DNA of 64,000 nt from Lachnospiraceae bacterium (lineage in GTDB: Bacteria; Bacillota; Clostridia; Lachnospirales; Lachnospiraceae), in the NCBI GenBank assembly GCA_030526195.1, contig JAUNDG010000001.1:124001-188000 (forward strand), read 5' to 3'. Within the stretch, counting starts at the first letter, position 1, and each line of letters begins with the position of its first letter. Position numbers and translations under genes: made by a program. A model generated the notes under the pieces. It did not search any database. It was not told the DNA's origin and was given only the letters and a program-made list of their open reading frames with translations. Below are positions 51,106-59,815 of the stretch, piece after piece.

Positions 51106-52059
51106 ATGGCAAAACGTGATTTTTATGAGGTTCTGGGCATTGAGCGCGGGGCCGATGAGAAGAAGATTAAAAGTGCTTTCCGCAAGAAAGCCAAACAATA
51201 TCATCCGGATACAAATCCCGGCGACGCCGAGGCGGAGAAAAAGTTCAAGGAAGTGAACGAAGCCTACGCGGTCCTGAGCGATCCGGAAAAGAAGAAACTT
51301 TATGATACTTACGGCATGGCCGCCTTTGAAGAGGGCGCCGGTGCCGGCGGGGCCGGTGGTTATCAGAACTTTAACGGCCAGGATTTCAGTGACATTTTCA
51401 GCCAGTTCTTTGGTGGCGGCGGTGGCTTCTCCGGCTTCACCAGCGGCGGCAGCGGGTTCTCAGGTTTCGGCGGCCAGGGCGGTTTTTCCGGTTTTGGCGG
51501 CAATGCCGGTGGCAGTCGTGAACCTCAGGATATTAATACGAAACTCGACATCACCATTTCCTTTGACGAGGCGGCCAAGGGTGCCGATAAAGTGATGCGG
51601 ATCCGCGGAGCCGACGGGAAAATGAGCTCCATCAAGGTGCACATCCCGGCGGGTATCGATGAAGGCAAGAGTGTCCGCTTAAAGGGCAAGGGCCAGACAG
51701 TGGGCGGTCGCACCGGCGATCTTCTGCTGAAGGTCCACATTCAGGAAAAGCCCGGGTTTGAGAGAAAAGGCCGGGATATCTACGTCACAACAGACGTGCC
51801 ATTCACCACAGCCGTTTTCGGCGGTGAGGTCATTGTGCAGACCCTGGAAGGCCCGGCATCCCTGAAGATTCCGGCGGGCACCCAGGCGGAGGCTCATGTG
51901 AAAATGGAGGGTCGCGGCATCGGTGCTGTGAATGATGCCAAGGCCAGAGGCGATCTTTACACTGTGGTGCGGATCATCGTGCCGCAGGATCTGACGGATG
52001 ATGAAATGGGGGCGCTGATGCAGTACGCTCAGATCCGCCGCATGAACGGCCATATGTAA
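51106..52059 (+). CDS. DnaJ-like co-chaperone without zinc finger (CbpA type)
   Basis: A 317-residue protein. Residues 1-70 are the J domain with QYHPDTNPG (HPD motif) that stimulates DnaK. A very Gly/Phe-rich region follows (residues 80-135). The two substrate-binding beta domains fill the rest (KVMRIRGADGKM, VRLKGKGQTVGGRTGDLLLKVHI). The four CxxCxGxG zinc repeats of classical DnaJ are absent, so it is a type II protein. It lies near hsp20, but no CIRCE site was seen immediately before it. Confidence 0.9.
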   Translation: MAKRDFYEVLGIERGADEKKIKSAFRKKAKQYHPDTNPGDAEAEKKFKEVNEAYAVLSDPEKKKLYDTYGMAAFEEGAGAGGAGGYQNFNGQDFSDIFSQFFGGGGGFSGFTSGGSGFSGFGGQGGFSGFGGNAGGSREPQDINTKLDITISFDEAAKGADKVMRIRGADGKMSSIKVHIPAGIDEGKSVRLKGKGQTVGGRTGDLLLKVHIQEKPGFERKGRDIYVTTDVPFTTAVFGGEVIVQTLEGPASLKIPAGTQAEAHVKMEGRGIGAVNDAKARGDLYTVVRIIVPQDLTDDEMGALMQYAQIRRMNGHM

Positions 52060-52111
52060 GGGCCGGCGAGAGCGCCATTTTCTAAAGATAAATGAGAATA
52101 AGGAGGCAAAA

Positions 52112-52357
52112 ATGGACGAATATACGATTTTTCATGTGACAGCATCTGACGGCAGCGATGTGGAAATGGCTGTCATGGACGAATTTGAGTACGCACACAA
52201 GCTGTACGTGGTGGGCTCCGTGGTTAAGGACGACACCATTGAGGAAGGCCTGTACATTTACAGAGCCAAAACCACAGCGGATGATTTTGAAGTGGAAAAG
52301 ATCACTGACGAGAAGGAATACGAAGCCGTGGCGGAAGCCTATGCCGCTATGGAGTAA
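52112..52357 (+). CDS. DUF1292 family protein
   Basis: An 81-residue acidic protein: FHVTASDGSDVEMAVMDEFEYAHKLYVVG ... GLYIYRAK, then VEKITDEKEYEAVAEAYAAM, the standard DUF1292 pattern. Function unknown. AGGAGG precedes ATG. A small separate unit or the tail of the dnaJ-like transcript. Confidence 0.85.
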   Translation: MDEYTIFHVTASDGSDVEMAVMDEFEYAHKLYVVGSVVKDDTIEEGLYIYRAKTTADDFEVEKITDEKEYEAVAEAYAAME

Positions 52358-52430
52358 GCTCTGCGAGATCGGAGCACCTGTTGAGGAAATGGTGTTGGCA
52401 GTATAAGCCGACAAATGAAGGGACAGACTA

Positions 52431-53720
52431 ATGAACGAGACAAGAATGGGAACCAAATGTATCCAGGCGGGCTACACACCGGGCAACGGCGAGCCGCGTC
52501 AGATACCGATTATTCAGTCAACAACTTACAAATATGACACCAGCGAGGCCATGGGGCGCCTTTTCGATCTGGAGGACGACGGTTATTTCTACAGCCGTCT
52601 GGCCAACCCCACCAATGATAGGGTGGCCGCCCGCATCGCCGCACTGGAAGGCGGCACCGCGGCTATGCTGACAGGCTCCGGCCAGGCCGCCAATTTCCTG
52701 GCGCTCTTTAATATTTGCGAAGCCGGCAGCCACATCGTGGCCTCATCCTCCATTTACGGCGGGACCTATAACCTCATTGATGTCACATTTAAGAAAATGG
52801 GGATCGAGTCCACCTTCATTTCTCCGGATTGCACCGAAGAGGAAATGCATGCCGCCTTTAAGGAAAATACCCGTGCGGTGTTCGGCGAGATCATCGCCAA
52901 CCCGGCCCTGACGGTGCTGGATATCGAGAAATTTGCCAAGGTGGCCCACGAGCACGGCGTGCCGCTTATTGTGGACAACACCTTCCCCACACCCATCAAC
53001 TGCCGGCCCATCGAATGGGGCGCTGACATTGTGACCCATTCCACCTCTAAATATATGGACGGTCACGGTGCAGCCCTTGGCGGTGCCATTGTTGACAGCG
53101 GCAACTTCGACTGGATGGCCCATAAGGATAAATACCCGGGTCTGTGCGAGCCGGATGACTCTTATCACGGCGTCACCTATGCAGAAAAATTCGGCAATGC
53201 CGAGGCTTTCATCAGAAAAGCCACCTGCCAGCTGATGCGTGATCTTGGCTGTGTGCAGGCACCCCAGAATGCCTTCTATCTTAATCTGGGCCTGGAGTCA
53301 CTGCATGTCCGTATGCCGCGTCATGTGGAAAATGGTCAGGCTGTGGCTGAATTCCTGGCTTCTCGTCCGGAGGTCACCAAGGTGAATTATCCGGGTCTGC
53401 CCTCAGATCCGTATTATGCCAGAGCGCAGAAGTATCTGCCCAACGGCGGCTGCGGCGTTGTGTCCTTCGAACTGGAGGGTGGCCGCGAAGCAGCGGAAAT
53501 CTTCATGAAGCATCTGAAGGTAGCTGCCATTGAAACCCATGTGGCCGATGCCCGGACCTGCTGTCTTAACCCGGCCACCACAACCCATCGTCAGATGACG
53601 GAGGAACAGCTCAAGGAAGCCGGCGTACCGGCCGGTCTTGTGCGTATGTCCTGCGGTCTTGAGGACAAACATGACCTGATCGAGGACCTGGCCCAGGCGC
53701 TGGATGCTCTGAAGGCCTGA
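52431..53720 (+). CDS. O-acetylhomoserine sulfhydrylase-type PLP enzyme
   Basis: A 429-residue Cys/Met-metabolism PLP enzyme. Residues DIVTHSTSKYMDGHGAALGG contain the cofactor-binding lysine; YSRLANPTNDRVAARIAALEGG is the standard N-terminal block. Length (about 430, longer than cystathionine synthases of 380-400) suits MetY, which makes homocysteine from O-acetylhomoserine and sulfide. Methionine gamma-lyase cannot be excluded from sequence reading alone. A sulfur-handling role fits the desulfurase and TusA-like genes 6-8 kb away. Confidence 0.85.
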   Translation: MNETRMGTKCIQAGYTPGNGEPRQIPIIQSTTYKYDTSEAMGRLFDLEDDGYFYSRLANPTNDRVAARIAALEGGTAAMLTGSGQAANFLALFNICEAGSHIVASSSIYGGTYNLIDVTFKKMGIESTFISPDCTEEEMHAAFKENTRAVFGEIIANPALTVLDIEKFAKVAHEHGVPLIVDNTFPTPINCRPIEWGADIVTHSTSKYMDGHGAALGGAIVDSGNFDWMAHKDKYPGLCEPDDSYHGVTYAEKFGNAEAFIRKATCQLMRDLGCVQAPQNAFYLNLGLESLHVRMPRHVENGQAVAEFLASRPEVTKVNYPGLPSDPYYARAQKYLPNGGCGVVSFELEGGREAAEIFMKHLKVAAIETHVADARTCCLNPATTTHRQMTEEQLKEAGVPAGLVRMSCGLEDKHDLIEDLAQALDALKA

Positions 53721-53728
53721 GGTATCAC

Positions 53729-54307
53729 ATGTCATTTGTTTTAATCGTTAACAGTCTTTTGTTGGGCGTTGGTCTGGCGATGGATGCCTTTTCCGTATCT
53801 CTGGCCAACGGCCTTCACGAACCTCAGATGAAAAAAGGGCGCATGAGCGCCATTGCCGGCACATTTGCGCTGTTTCAGACAGCCATGCCCCTCATCGGCT
53901 GGTTCTGTGTCCACACTCTGGTGTCTTATTTCAAAGCCTTCCAGCCCTTTATTCCCTGGATCGCTTTGGCCCTTCTTGGCTTCATCGGCGGGAAAATGCT
54001 CTATGAGGGCCTTCGTCCCGACGAAGAGGAGGAGGAAAGCACCGGCGTTGGCTTTGCGGCCCTGATGCTGCAGGGGGTAGCCACCTCCATCGACGCTTTG
54101 TCGGTAGGCTTCACCATCTCAGACTACAATGCCCTTATGGCCGTGGCCGCCGCCGTTATCATCGGCGTGGTGACCTTTGTCATCTGTCTGGGCGGTCTGA
54201 AGCTTGGGAAAATCTTCGGCACCAAACTGGCCGGCAAGGCCACGATTCTGGGCGGCCTCATTCTGATCGGCATCGGGATCGAGATCTTTGTGACGTCGAT
54301 GTTCTAG
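53729..54307 (+). CDS. mntP: Putative manganese efflux pump
   Basis: A 192-residue membrane protein with six spans and the two MntP repeat signatures: GLAMDAFSVSLANGL (residues 15-29) and GVATSIDALSVGF (near 115), the conserved aspartates that lie in the transport path. It exports manganese. It begins eight bases after metY. No yybP-ykoY-like riboswitch could be placed because there is no leader. Confidence 0.9.
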   Translation: MSFVLIVNSLLLGVGLAMDAFSVSLANGLHEPQMKKGRMSAIAGTFALFQTAMPLIGWFCVHTLVSYFKAFQPFIPWIALALLGFIGGKMLYEGLRPDEEEEESTGVGFAALMLQGVATSIDALSVGFTISDYNALMAVAAAVIIGVVTFVICLGGLKLGKIFGTKLAGKATILGGLILIGIGIEIFVTSMF

Positions 54308-54320
54308 TCATGATTATGCG

Positions 54321-54419
54321 CCGGTAGCAAAGTAATGTTGCCATGTCCGCTTTAGCCGTGATTACGCGCCGGTAGCGGGGCGGACTGCCTGCCCTTCGGG
54401 GAGCGCGTGTCCGATTTAC
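54321..54419. repeat. Dispersed host hairpin repeat, copy 5 (double, diverged)
   Basis: Two related units: GCGCCGGTAGCAAAG...ATGTCCGCTTTA (54318-54354) and GCGCCGGTAGCGGGGCGGACT...CCCTTCGGGG...GCGTGTCCGATTTA (54366-54419). Both end in TGTCCGNTTTA as the other copies do. Confidence 0.65.
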
Positions 54420-54488
54420 AGTCAACAGCAAAGCAGACGATGTCTCTCAAGTGTGTGGCATGTGCCTGCTTTATATTAGGAGGAGAAA

Positions 54489-54719
54489 ATGAGTCTCTTG
54501 ATTGCCGATACGACCCGCGAGGAGCGGGAAGCCATTGTCCGGGAATCCCTGGGCAATATTGAAGCCGACTGCGATGGCTGCATGGCCGGTCTGGCGGAAA
54601 TGTATCAGGATTATATTGACGGGAAAATGGAAATCCGTGACATCAATATGGCTTTCCAGGCCCGCTATGTGAAGGGCGACATGGATCGTGAGGAACGATC
54701 AAGCTGCTCTATGTTCTAA
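54489..54719 (+). CDS. Unknown small conserved-looking protein
   Basis: A 76-residue acidic protein with AGGAGG before ATG: MSLLIADTTREEREAIVRESLGNIEADCDGCMAGLAEMYQDYIDG. A DCDGC pair and helical content are visible. I recall related short proteins in Clostridia genomes without a defined function. It ends 60 bases before the next unknown gene, so the two may form a unit. Confidence 0.65.
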   Translation: MSLLIADTTREEREAIVRESLGNIEADCDGCMAGLAEMYQDYIDGKMEIRDINMAFQARYVKGDMDREERSSCSMF

Positions 54720-54779
54720 AGTCGGACAAGCCAACCTGTTAACCCCCGGAAATGTCAACCTGTTCAACGGGAGGATGTT

Positions 54780-55232
54780 ATGATTTTTAAAGAAAAAAGA
54801 GAAGATAACGGCTGGGTGATCGTGGATTACGCCGCAACCTGGAATTATGGTTATGATTTCATGCTGGATGCGGCCCAGGTGCTTATCGACACCGATTTTA
54901 AAGACAAGGTCCAGTATGTGGACGTGGCCGCGGATGTGGGCGGCGACCGCCGGGATCTGACGAAGAGTGCAGCGGCCTGCGGCAACGATCTGCGGAAATG
55001 TCCCGCCATTGCCCGCGAAAATGCCTCTCTGGCCATCGCGGGTCCCAGCGATACCATGGCCTGCGCCTTCAAACTCATTTTCTTTAATCAGACCCGGGTG
55101 GTGCGTCTCATCAGCCCTATGGTGGATTATTTTTCCGAAAATGGGGATCACGTCTTCGATAATTATTTAAACAGCGTGGAAATCCAGGCTTACTGCCGCG
55201 CCGCCGAACGACGTGTGCGGGAAAATGGTTAA
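54780..55232 (+). CDS. Unknown alpha/beta protein
   Basis: A 150-residue protein, MIFKEKREDNGWVIVDYAATWNYGY... with an alternating pattern of strands and helices (LAIAGPSDTMACAFKLIFF; VVRLISPMVDYFSENGD). No family or motif is recognised. Its initiation site GGGAGG at 54771 supports the ATG at 54780. Confidence 0.6.
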   Translation: MIFKEKREDNGWVIVDYAATWNYGYDFMLDAAQVLIDTDFKDKVQYVDVAADVGGDRRDLTKSAAACGNDLRKCPAIARENASLAIAGPSDTMACAFKLIFFNQTRVVRLISPMVDYFSENGDHVFDNYLNSVEIQAYCRAAERRVRENG

Positions 55233-55305
55233 GCCACAGAGATGATATGACGTGTCCGACCGCATGACATCATGCGTAGAGTGTTAGAGGACAAAATGTG
55301 TTGAT

Positions 55306-55348
55306 AAAAAACGCCAGATGCCTTAAAGAATAAAGGCTCTGGCGTTTT
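55306..55348. terminator. Bidirectional terminator
   Basis: AACGCCAG (55310-55317) with CTGGCGTT (55339-55346), inner CCTT/AAGG, A-run on the left and T-run on the right. It serves the + strand unknown genes and may also stop - strand reading. Confidence 0.85.
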
Positions 55349-55393
55349 ATGCTATTTTACGAGATACCGGGTGGGCGGATGTATCGGTGGCAT

Positions 55394-55436
55394 GAAAAAA
55401 GCGCCCCTGCCATGATTGGCAGAGACGCTTAATTTT
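55394..55436 (-). terminator. Terminator of ECF S component gene
   Basis: On the - strand AAGCG (55430-55426), CTGCCA/TGGCAG (55422-55417, 55412-55407) and CGCTT (55403-55399) form an interrupted stem, followed by TTTT. Confidence 0.85.
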
Positions 55437-55466
55437 TCTATCGAAAATGTTGGTGTTAAATCCTCA

Positions 55467-56054
55467 TCAGGCTGTGACTGAGCGGACGTTTGAACGACGG
55501 CCCAGGTTGATCAGACGGAAGATCACCGGGATCAGAGCCACGTTAATGACTGTTTCAACGATGAAGTTCAGACCGACAAAGCCCACGATCATGTAAAGAC
55601 CGGCAGAAGCAAAGCCTGCAGCGGCAGCCCATTCGCCGATGGTGGCATAGAAGAACAGGCGGCAGCCGATAAGGAAGATACCGGTGTTGACGATCGGCGC
55701 GGAAACGGCGGCGACCACAACGGCCAGGTAACGGTTCTTGGCGCTGAGCTTCAGATAAATCATACCGGCGACAAGACCTGCCATGGTGCCCTTCAGCAGA
55801 ACAGTGATGACGGTACCCGGAACGTTGACGGCCAGGAAAGCACCGGCATCCGTGATGAGAACCACAACACTGAAAACGAATCCGAGCCAGGCTCCGGCTT
55901 TCCAACCGTAAAGGGCAGCGCCCACAACGATGGGAATCAGCACCAGTGTGACGGTGAAGATACCGAAACGGATCGAGATCGACAGGGCCTGCAGCACGAT
56001 AACAATGGCTGTAAACAGACCGATACCAACGAGTGTCTTTGTTTTGTCATTCAT
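55467..56054 (-). CDS. ECF transporter S component
   Basis: A 195-residue membrane protein with six spans (TLVGIGLFTAIVIVLQALSI; LVLIPIVVGAALYGWKAG...). The first helix and the segment IPIVVGAALYGWKAGAWLGFVFSVVVLITD match ECF S components, which bind a vitamin or metal and use shared EcfA/T units elsewhere in the genome. The substrate is not decided. ATG 56054 has AGGAGG nine bases upstream; TTG at 56060 is less likely. No riboswitch-like leader of known type was recognised. Confidence 0.8.
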   Translation of the reverse strand: MNDKTKTLVGIGLFTAIVIVLQALSISIRFGIFTVTLVLIPIVVGAALYGWKAGAWLGFVFSVVVLITDAGAFLAVNVPGTVITVLLKGTMAGLVAGMIYLKLSAKNRYLAVVVAAVSAPIVNTGIFLIGCRLFFYATIGEWAAAAGFASAGLYMIVGFVGLNFIVETVINVALIPVIFRLINLGRRSNVRSVTA

Positions 56055-56106
56055 ATTCAATTCCTCCTGCTACTGTTTCAACTTGTGTCGAATATAGTGC
56101 GGGTTT

Positions 56107-56134
56107 ATTATAGCACTGTTATCACCTTTGGAAA
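56107..56134 (-). promoter_or_regulatory. Candidate promoter of ECF S gene
   Basis: On the - strand TTTCCA (56134-56129), 16 bases, TATAAT (56112-56107). The -35 is weak, the -10 perfect. From here to 56359 no gene is supported. Confidence 0.5.
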
Positions 56135-56359
56135 GTGAAAATATAGTGAATTAATTGGCGAAAATGTGGTGGCGCAAGCCGGACTTTTTGTGTGTTATGC
56201 CCGAAATCTGACTTGAGGGTCATGACGTGCTTCGCAAGTTACCCGGGTTTTCGTTTGAGAGTATTGTGGACGGCATGCAAGCGTCCCCTCTGCATTAAAG
56301 ACGTGGAGTCTTAAGCGGGGTTACGGGTGAGGATTGCATCAGCGGGAGAAAATGCTGAC

Positions 56360-56441
56360 GGGCTACCGAAGGTAGTTGAAGTTCACGAACAAGGCGTGAA
56401 GCGGACATCGTGTTCTATTCGTGTGGTGCGCGTCCGATGTA
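56360..56441. repeat. Dispersed host hairpin repeat, copy 6 (long)
   Basis: Starts GGGCTACCGAAGGTAG as at 45085, then GTTCACGAACAAGGCGTGAAGCGGACATCG ... GTCCGATGTAT. It ends 22 bases before the phosphoesterase start; the 408-base gap 56055-56462 holds only this and the - strand promoter. Confidence 0.7.
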
Positions 56442-56462
56442 TAGAGAAGAAAAGGAGAGAGT

Positions 56463-57161
56463 ATGGCATTATACGCAATGGGAGACTTTCATCTGGCCCA
56501 CGCTGTGGATAAGAACCAGGAAATATTCGGGCCGGAGTGGACAGATTATGTGCGGCGGATCGATGAGAACTGCCGTCGCCTGCTGACGGAGGATGATACC
56601 CTCGTGATCTGCGGGGACCACTCCTGGGGGCGCCGCATGGAAGAGTGTACCCAGGACCTGGCCTATATCGAAGCTCTGCCCGGGCGGAAAATCCTGCTTC
56701 GGGGCAACCATGACATGTTCTGGGAGGCCAAAAAAACAGCCGCCCTCAACAAGATGTTCGAAGGACGGCTCCATTTTCTTCAGAATAATTATTATGCCTA
56801 TGGTGACTACGCACTGGTGGGCACAAAAGGCTATTGCTGGGAAGGACTGGACAGCATAGACCATTTTCTCAAAATCAGAAAGCGGGAAGTCCATCGCCTG
56901 CGGGATAGCATCACCCAGGCCAAGGCAGACGGCTATGAGCGCTTCATCATATTCCTGCACTATCCGCCGACCAGCATCGGCGAAGAAGCCAGCCCATTTA
57001 CGGAACTGGCCGAACAGTGCGGCGCCGAGAAAGTCATTTATGCCCACTGCCACGGCGCCCCCCGCTGGCACGACAGCCTCATGGGCGATGTGCGCGGCGT
57101 AGACTACCGCCTCGTCAGCAGCGACTACCGCCAATTCGTGCCGGACAAAATACTCGATTAA
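56463..57161 (+). CDS. Calcineurin-like metallophosphoesterase
   Basis: A 232-residue enzyme with the two-metal motifs: MGDFHLAH (GDxH), VICGDHSWG (GDxxD/H), LLRGNHDMF (GNHD), HYPP and YAHCHG (GHxH-like with first H replaced by A). AAAGGAGAG precedes ATG. It cleaves phosphoesters; the physiological substrate is unknown. The altered last motif (AHCHG) still keeps two histidines. Confidence 0.82.
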   Translation: MALYAMGDFHLAHAVDKNQEIFGPEWTDYVRRIDENCRRLLTEDDTLVICGDHSWGRRMEECTQDLAYIEALPGRKILLRGNHDMFWEAKKTAALNKMFEGRLHFLQNNYYAYGDYALVGTKGYCWEGLDSIDHFLKIRKREVHRLRDSITQAKADGYERFIIFLHYPPTSIGEEASPFTELAEQCGAEKVIYAHCHGAPRWHDSLMGDVRGVDYRLVSSDYRQFVPDKILD

Positions 57162-57207
57162 TATCAGTAATCAGTAGTACGGCTACCTGTATTAGTGACA
57201 AAACAAA

Positions 57208-57260
57208 CGAACCCTTGCTTGAAGATACAGCATCTTCAGCGAGGGTTCGTGTTTTTCTGA
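57208..57260. terminator. Long hairpin terminator after phosphoesterase
   Basis: CGAACCCTTGCTTGAAGAT (57208-57226) pairs with ATCTTCAGCGAGGGTTCG (57232-57249) with one bulge and one G-T pair, followed by TGTTTTTC. Confidence 0.85.
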
Positions 57261-57361
57261 ATTATCATGGATTTGAACTGTGGATTTTTGAGGCAAAGAG
57301 CGATTGCCCCTCCCTCGACTCGCCAAGCCCCCGGCTCGCACGTTTGCGCAGGCACACTTCG

Positions 57362-57506
57362 CCAAAGGAGCCTGAAGACCGAAGGGCTGAAGGGGACGAC
57401 GCGCGTGCCGAGCACCGTGCGGGCCGGGGGCCAACACCCCAAAGGAGCCTGAAGACCGAAGGGCTGAAGGGGACGACGCGCGTGCCGAGCACCGTGCGGG
57501 CCGGGG
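57362..57506. repeat. Two identical 68-base GC-rich direct repeats
   Basis: 57362-57429 and 57439-57506 are identical over 68 bases (period 77): each begins CCAAAGGAGCCTGAAGACCG and ends GTGCGGGCCGGGG. They sit in the 397-base gap between the phosphoesterase and LysR genes. Open frames across them exist on both strands but none has a start site or a recognised product, so no gene is called. Confidence 0.85.
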
Positions 57507-57558
57507 CCGCTAGATTGGCTATTAATCCGAGCACCATGCGTCCGGGAACCATTGAGGC

Positions 57559-58443
57559 TTATGCCCCGCCGGCAATCAACGCATTGATAAAATCCTTAAT
57601 GTAATCCGGCAGAATCTGCTTCTTCGGATAAATAATATTAAACCACCGGCTCTCCTTCGAGGGCATCAGATCAAGGGTCAGAAGACGATTGTCTTCGACC
57701 TCTTTTTTAATGGTCAGAGAGGACATAATCGCCACGCCCATCCCGTTCATGACCAGCGACTTGATGAGCTCCGGATCATCAATACGGGCCAGAATCTTCA
57801 GATCCTGCTCCTTGATCCCCACATGCTGCAGAAGATCCGCGGCATCCGCGGCACTGCCCGATCCCTTCTCCCGAAGAATAAACGGCGTACGCTTAAGCCA
57901 GCTCAGATCCTCATCGGCCATACAGGACAGATACGGCTCCTCGTTGGGCATGATGAGCAGCGGGTGGTCCGGACAGATGGGAAGCACCGTCAGATCCTTA
58001 TCCTTGCAGGAAGTCCCGATGATACCCAGGTCAAAAAGGCCGTTCCGGATCGCCTCCACCACCGTGGAACTGTCCCCCTTGCTGATCTCATAAGTCACAT
58101 CCGGATGGGCATCCGAAAATGCCGGCAGCACCCGGGGCAGCAGACAGGCTGCGGGCACAGTGGAAGCGGCCACATGAATGCAGTGGTCAAGCCCGGAGCA
58201 CCGCTGGAAAATGCGATCCCGCTGGGTCAGAATAGACTCGGCATAGCGATAAAGCGCCATCCCCTTCTCCGTCACCTGAATGGATTTCGTGGTGCGGTGC
58301 AAAAGCGTGGTGCCCAGCTCCTCCTCCAACTGACGAATCTGTGAGCTGATGGTGGGCTGCGTCAGATAAAGCTTATCCGCCGCCTTGGTGAAACTGTTGT
58401 ACTTAACCACGGTGGCAAATGCCTGCAAATGCTTAAATTCCAT
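57559..58443 (-). CDS. LysR-family transcription regulator
   Basis: A 294-residue regulator starting MEFKHLQAFATVVKYNSFTKAADKLYLTQPTISSQIRQLEEEL, the LysR winged HTH, followed by a two-lobed ligand domain (VAASTVPAACLLPRVLPAF; LFDLGIIGTSC). GGGAGGT precedes ATG, and it overlaps the desulfurase gene by 11 bases. Genes for a YedE-type transporter and TusA-like protein stand divergently, so it probably controls the selenium/sulfur cluster. Selenium-linked LysR genes of this kind are known in Clostridia. Confidence 0.88.
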   Translation of the reverse strand: MEFKHLQAFATVVKYNSFTKAADKLYLTQPTISSQIRQLEEELGTTLLHRTTKSIQVTEKGMALYRYAESILTQRDRIFQRCSGLDHCIHVAASTVPAACLLPRVLPAFSDAHPDVTYEISKGDSSTVVEAIRNGLFDLGIIGTSCKDKDLTVLPICPDHPLLIMPNEEPYLSCMADEDLSWLKRTPFILREKGSGSAADAADLLQHVGIKEQDLKILARIDDPELIKSLVMNGMGVAIMSSLTIKKEVEDNRLLTLDLMPSKESRWFNIIYPKKQILPDYIKDFINALIAGGA

Positions 58444-59596
58444 GACATACCTCCCAAAGTGCTTTAAGAGCGCACTCAATATCATTTTCTGTATTAAAAT
58501 AGCCGAAGGAGAACCGCACCGTGCCGGCGGGGTACGTGCCCAGTGTCTTGTGGGCCGAGGGGGCACAGTGGAGACCCACCCGGGTCATAATGCCGTGCTC
58601 GCTGTCCAGCCGGAAGGCGGCATCCGCATTGTCCATGGTGAGCATATTGACGGACACCACCGCCATACGGCCCTCCGCGCCCGGAAGACCCACCGGCTTG
58701 AGAAACCCTTCATTTTCTAAAGGCTTCAATCCTTCAAGAAAATGGGCTGTCAAAGCCTCTTCCTTTTGGCGGATCACATCGATTCCCGTCTCCGTGAGCC
58801 ATTTCAGTCCCGCGTAAAGTCCCATGATCCCCGGCAGATTGAGGGTGCCGGGTTCAAAGCGATCCGGCATCACCAGCGGCACCTCCTCCGAATGACTGAA
58901 GCTCCCGGTACCGCCGGAGAGAATGGGCTCGATCTTATCGACCAGATCCTTTTCCAGTACAAAACCGCCGGTGCCCTGGGGACCGAGCAGCCCCTTGTGA
59001 CCCGTAAAGGCCAGGGCATGAATCCCCATTTCCTTCATATTAACAGGGAGAATCCCGGCCGTTTGGGCGCTGTCCATAATGAAAATGAGACCCTTCCGCC
59101 GGCAGAAATCGCCGATGGCCGCCGCCGGCAGCACCGTGCCGCACACATTGGAGGCGTGGGTCATGACCACGGCCCGGGTGGCGGGGGTGAGATACTGCTC
59201 CAACGTGTCAGGATCCATCGTGCCGTCGGAATGACAGGGCACCCGCGTAAATGAGACACCCTGAGCCTCGAGCTGCACCAGGGGCCGCATCACCGCGTTA
59301 TGTTCCATGGAGGAGACCAACACGTGATCGCCCTTTTTGAGGAGCCCCTTCAGAATGATGTTCAGGCTTTCGGTGACATTTTTTGTGAAAATGACCCGGC
59401 CCGGATCGTCGCCGCCAAAAAAATCGGCCAGCAGGTCTCTGGCGTCGAAAATATCTGATGCGGCGCTGTAAGCAGAAGCGTAGCCGCCCCGGTTAATGTT
59501 GCAGCCGCAGCCCGTCATAAAGGCGGTGACGGCTTCCGGCACGCAGGCCGGTTTCGGAAATGAGGTGGCGGCGTTGTCAAGGTAGATGGGTGACAT
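58433..59596 (-). CDS. Cysteine desulfurase (SufS/CsdB-like; YedE-associated family)
   Basis: A 387-residue PLP enzyme. It starts MSPIYLDNAATSFPKP, has SSMEHNAVMRPL, FTGHKGLLGPQGTGG (cofactor lysine) and RVGLHCAPSAHKTLG (active cysteine in GLHCAP). The last motif is that of the group linked to selenium genes rather than housekeeping IscS. It would release sulfur from cysteine or selenium from selenocysteine for a carrier such as the TusA-like protein. AAAGGAC precedes ATG 59596. Confidence 0.88.
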   Translation of the reverse strand: MSPIYLDNAATSFPKPACVPEAVTAFMTGCGCNINRGGYASAYSAASDIFDARDLLADFFGGDDPGRVIFTKNVTESLNIILKGLLKKGDHVLVSSMEHNAVMRPLVQLEAQGVSFTRVPCHSDGTMDPDTLEQYLTPATRAVVMTHASNVCGTVLPAAAIGDFCRRKGLIFIMDSAQTAGILPVNMKEMGIHALAFTGHKGLLGPQGTGGFVLEKDLVDKIEPILSGGTGSFSHSEEVPLVMPDRFEPGTLNLPGIMGLYAGLKWLTETGIDVIRQKEEALTAHFLEGLKPLENEGFLKPVGLPGAEGRMAVVSVNMLTMDNADAAFRLDSEHGIMTRVGLHCAPSAHKTLGTYPAGTVRFSFGYFNTENDIECALKALWEVCHGI

Positions 59597-59747
59597 GAAG
59601 GTCCTTTCTGTATAAGAAACACCAGCCCGGCTGTCATGCTGAGATGACATGAACGCAAAAAAGGGAAGTTGAGTCGATTGGTTTGACAAAAAGTGACAAT
59701 TCGATTCGAAACTCAATAAATGGCGGTGTTCTATTATGAATTCAAAT

Positions 59748-59776
59748 TTGAGAATCATTTCACAAAGTGATACGAT
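59748..59776 (+). promoter_or_regulatory. Promoter of the yedE operon
   Basis: TTGAGA (59748-59753), 17 bases, TACGAT (59771-59776), 40 bases before yedE. The 219-base divergent gap 59597-59815 is where LysR would bind. Confidence 0.6.
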
Positions 59777-59815
59777 TACTAAATCAATATAACTCGCTTT
59801 TGAGGGGGAATCAAT

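Noticed and set aside
57362..57506. CRISPR or gene in the GC-rich repeated stretch
   Set aside because: Only two copies with a nine-base gap, no cas genes nearby, and no start signals for the overlapping frames.
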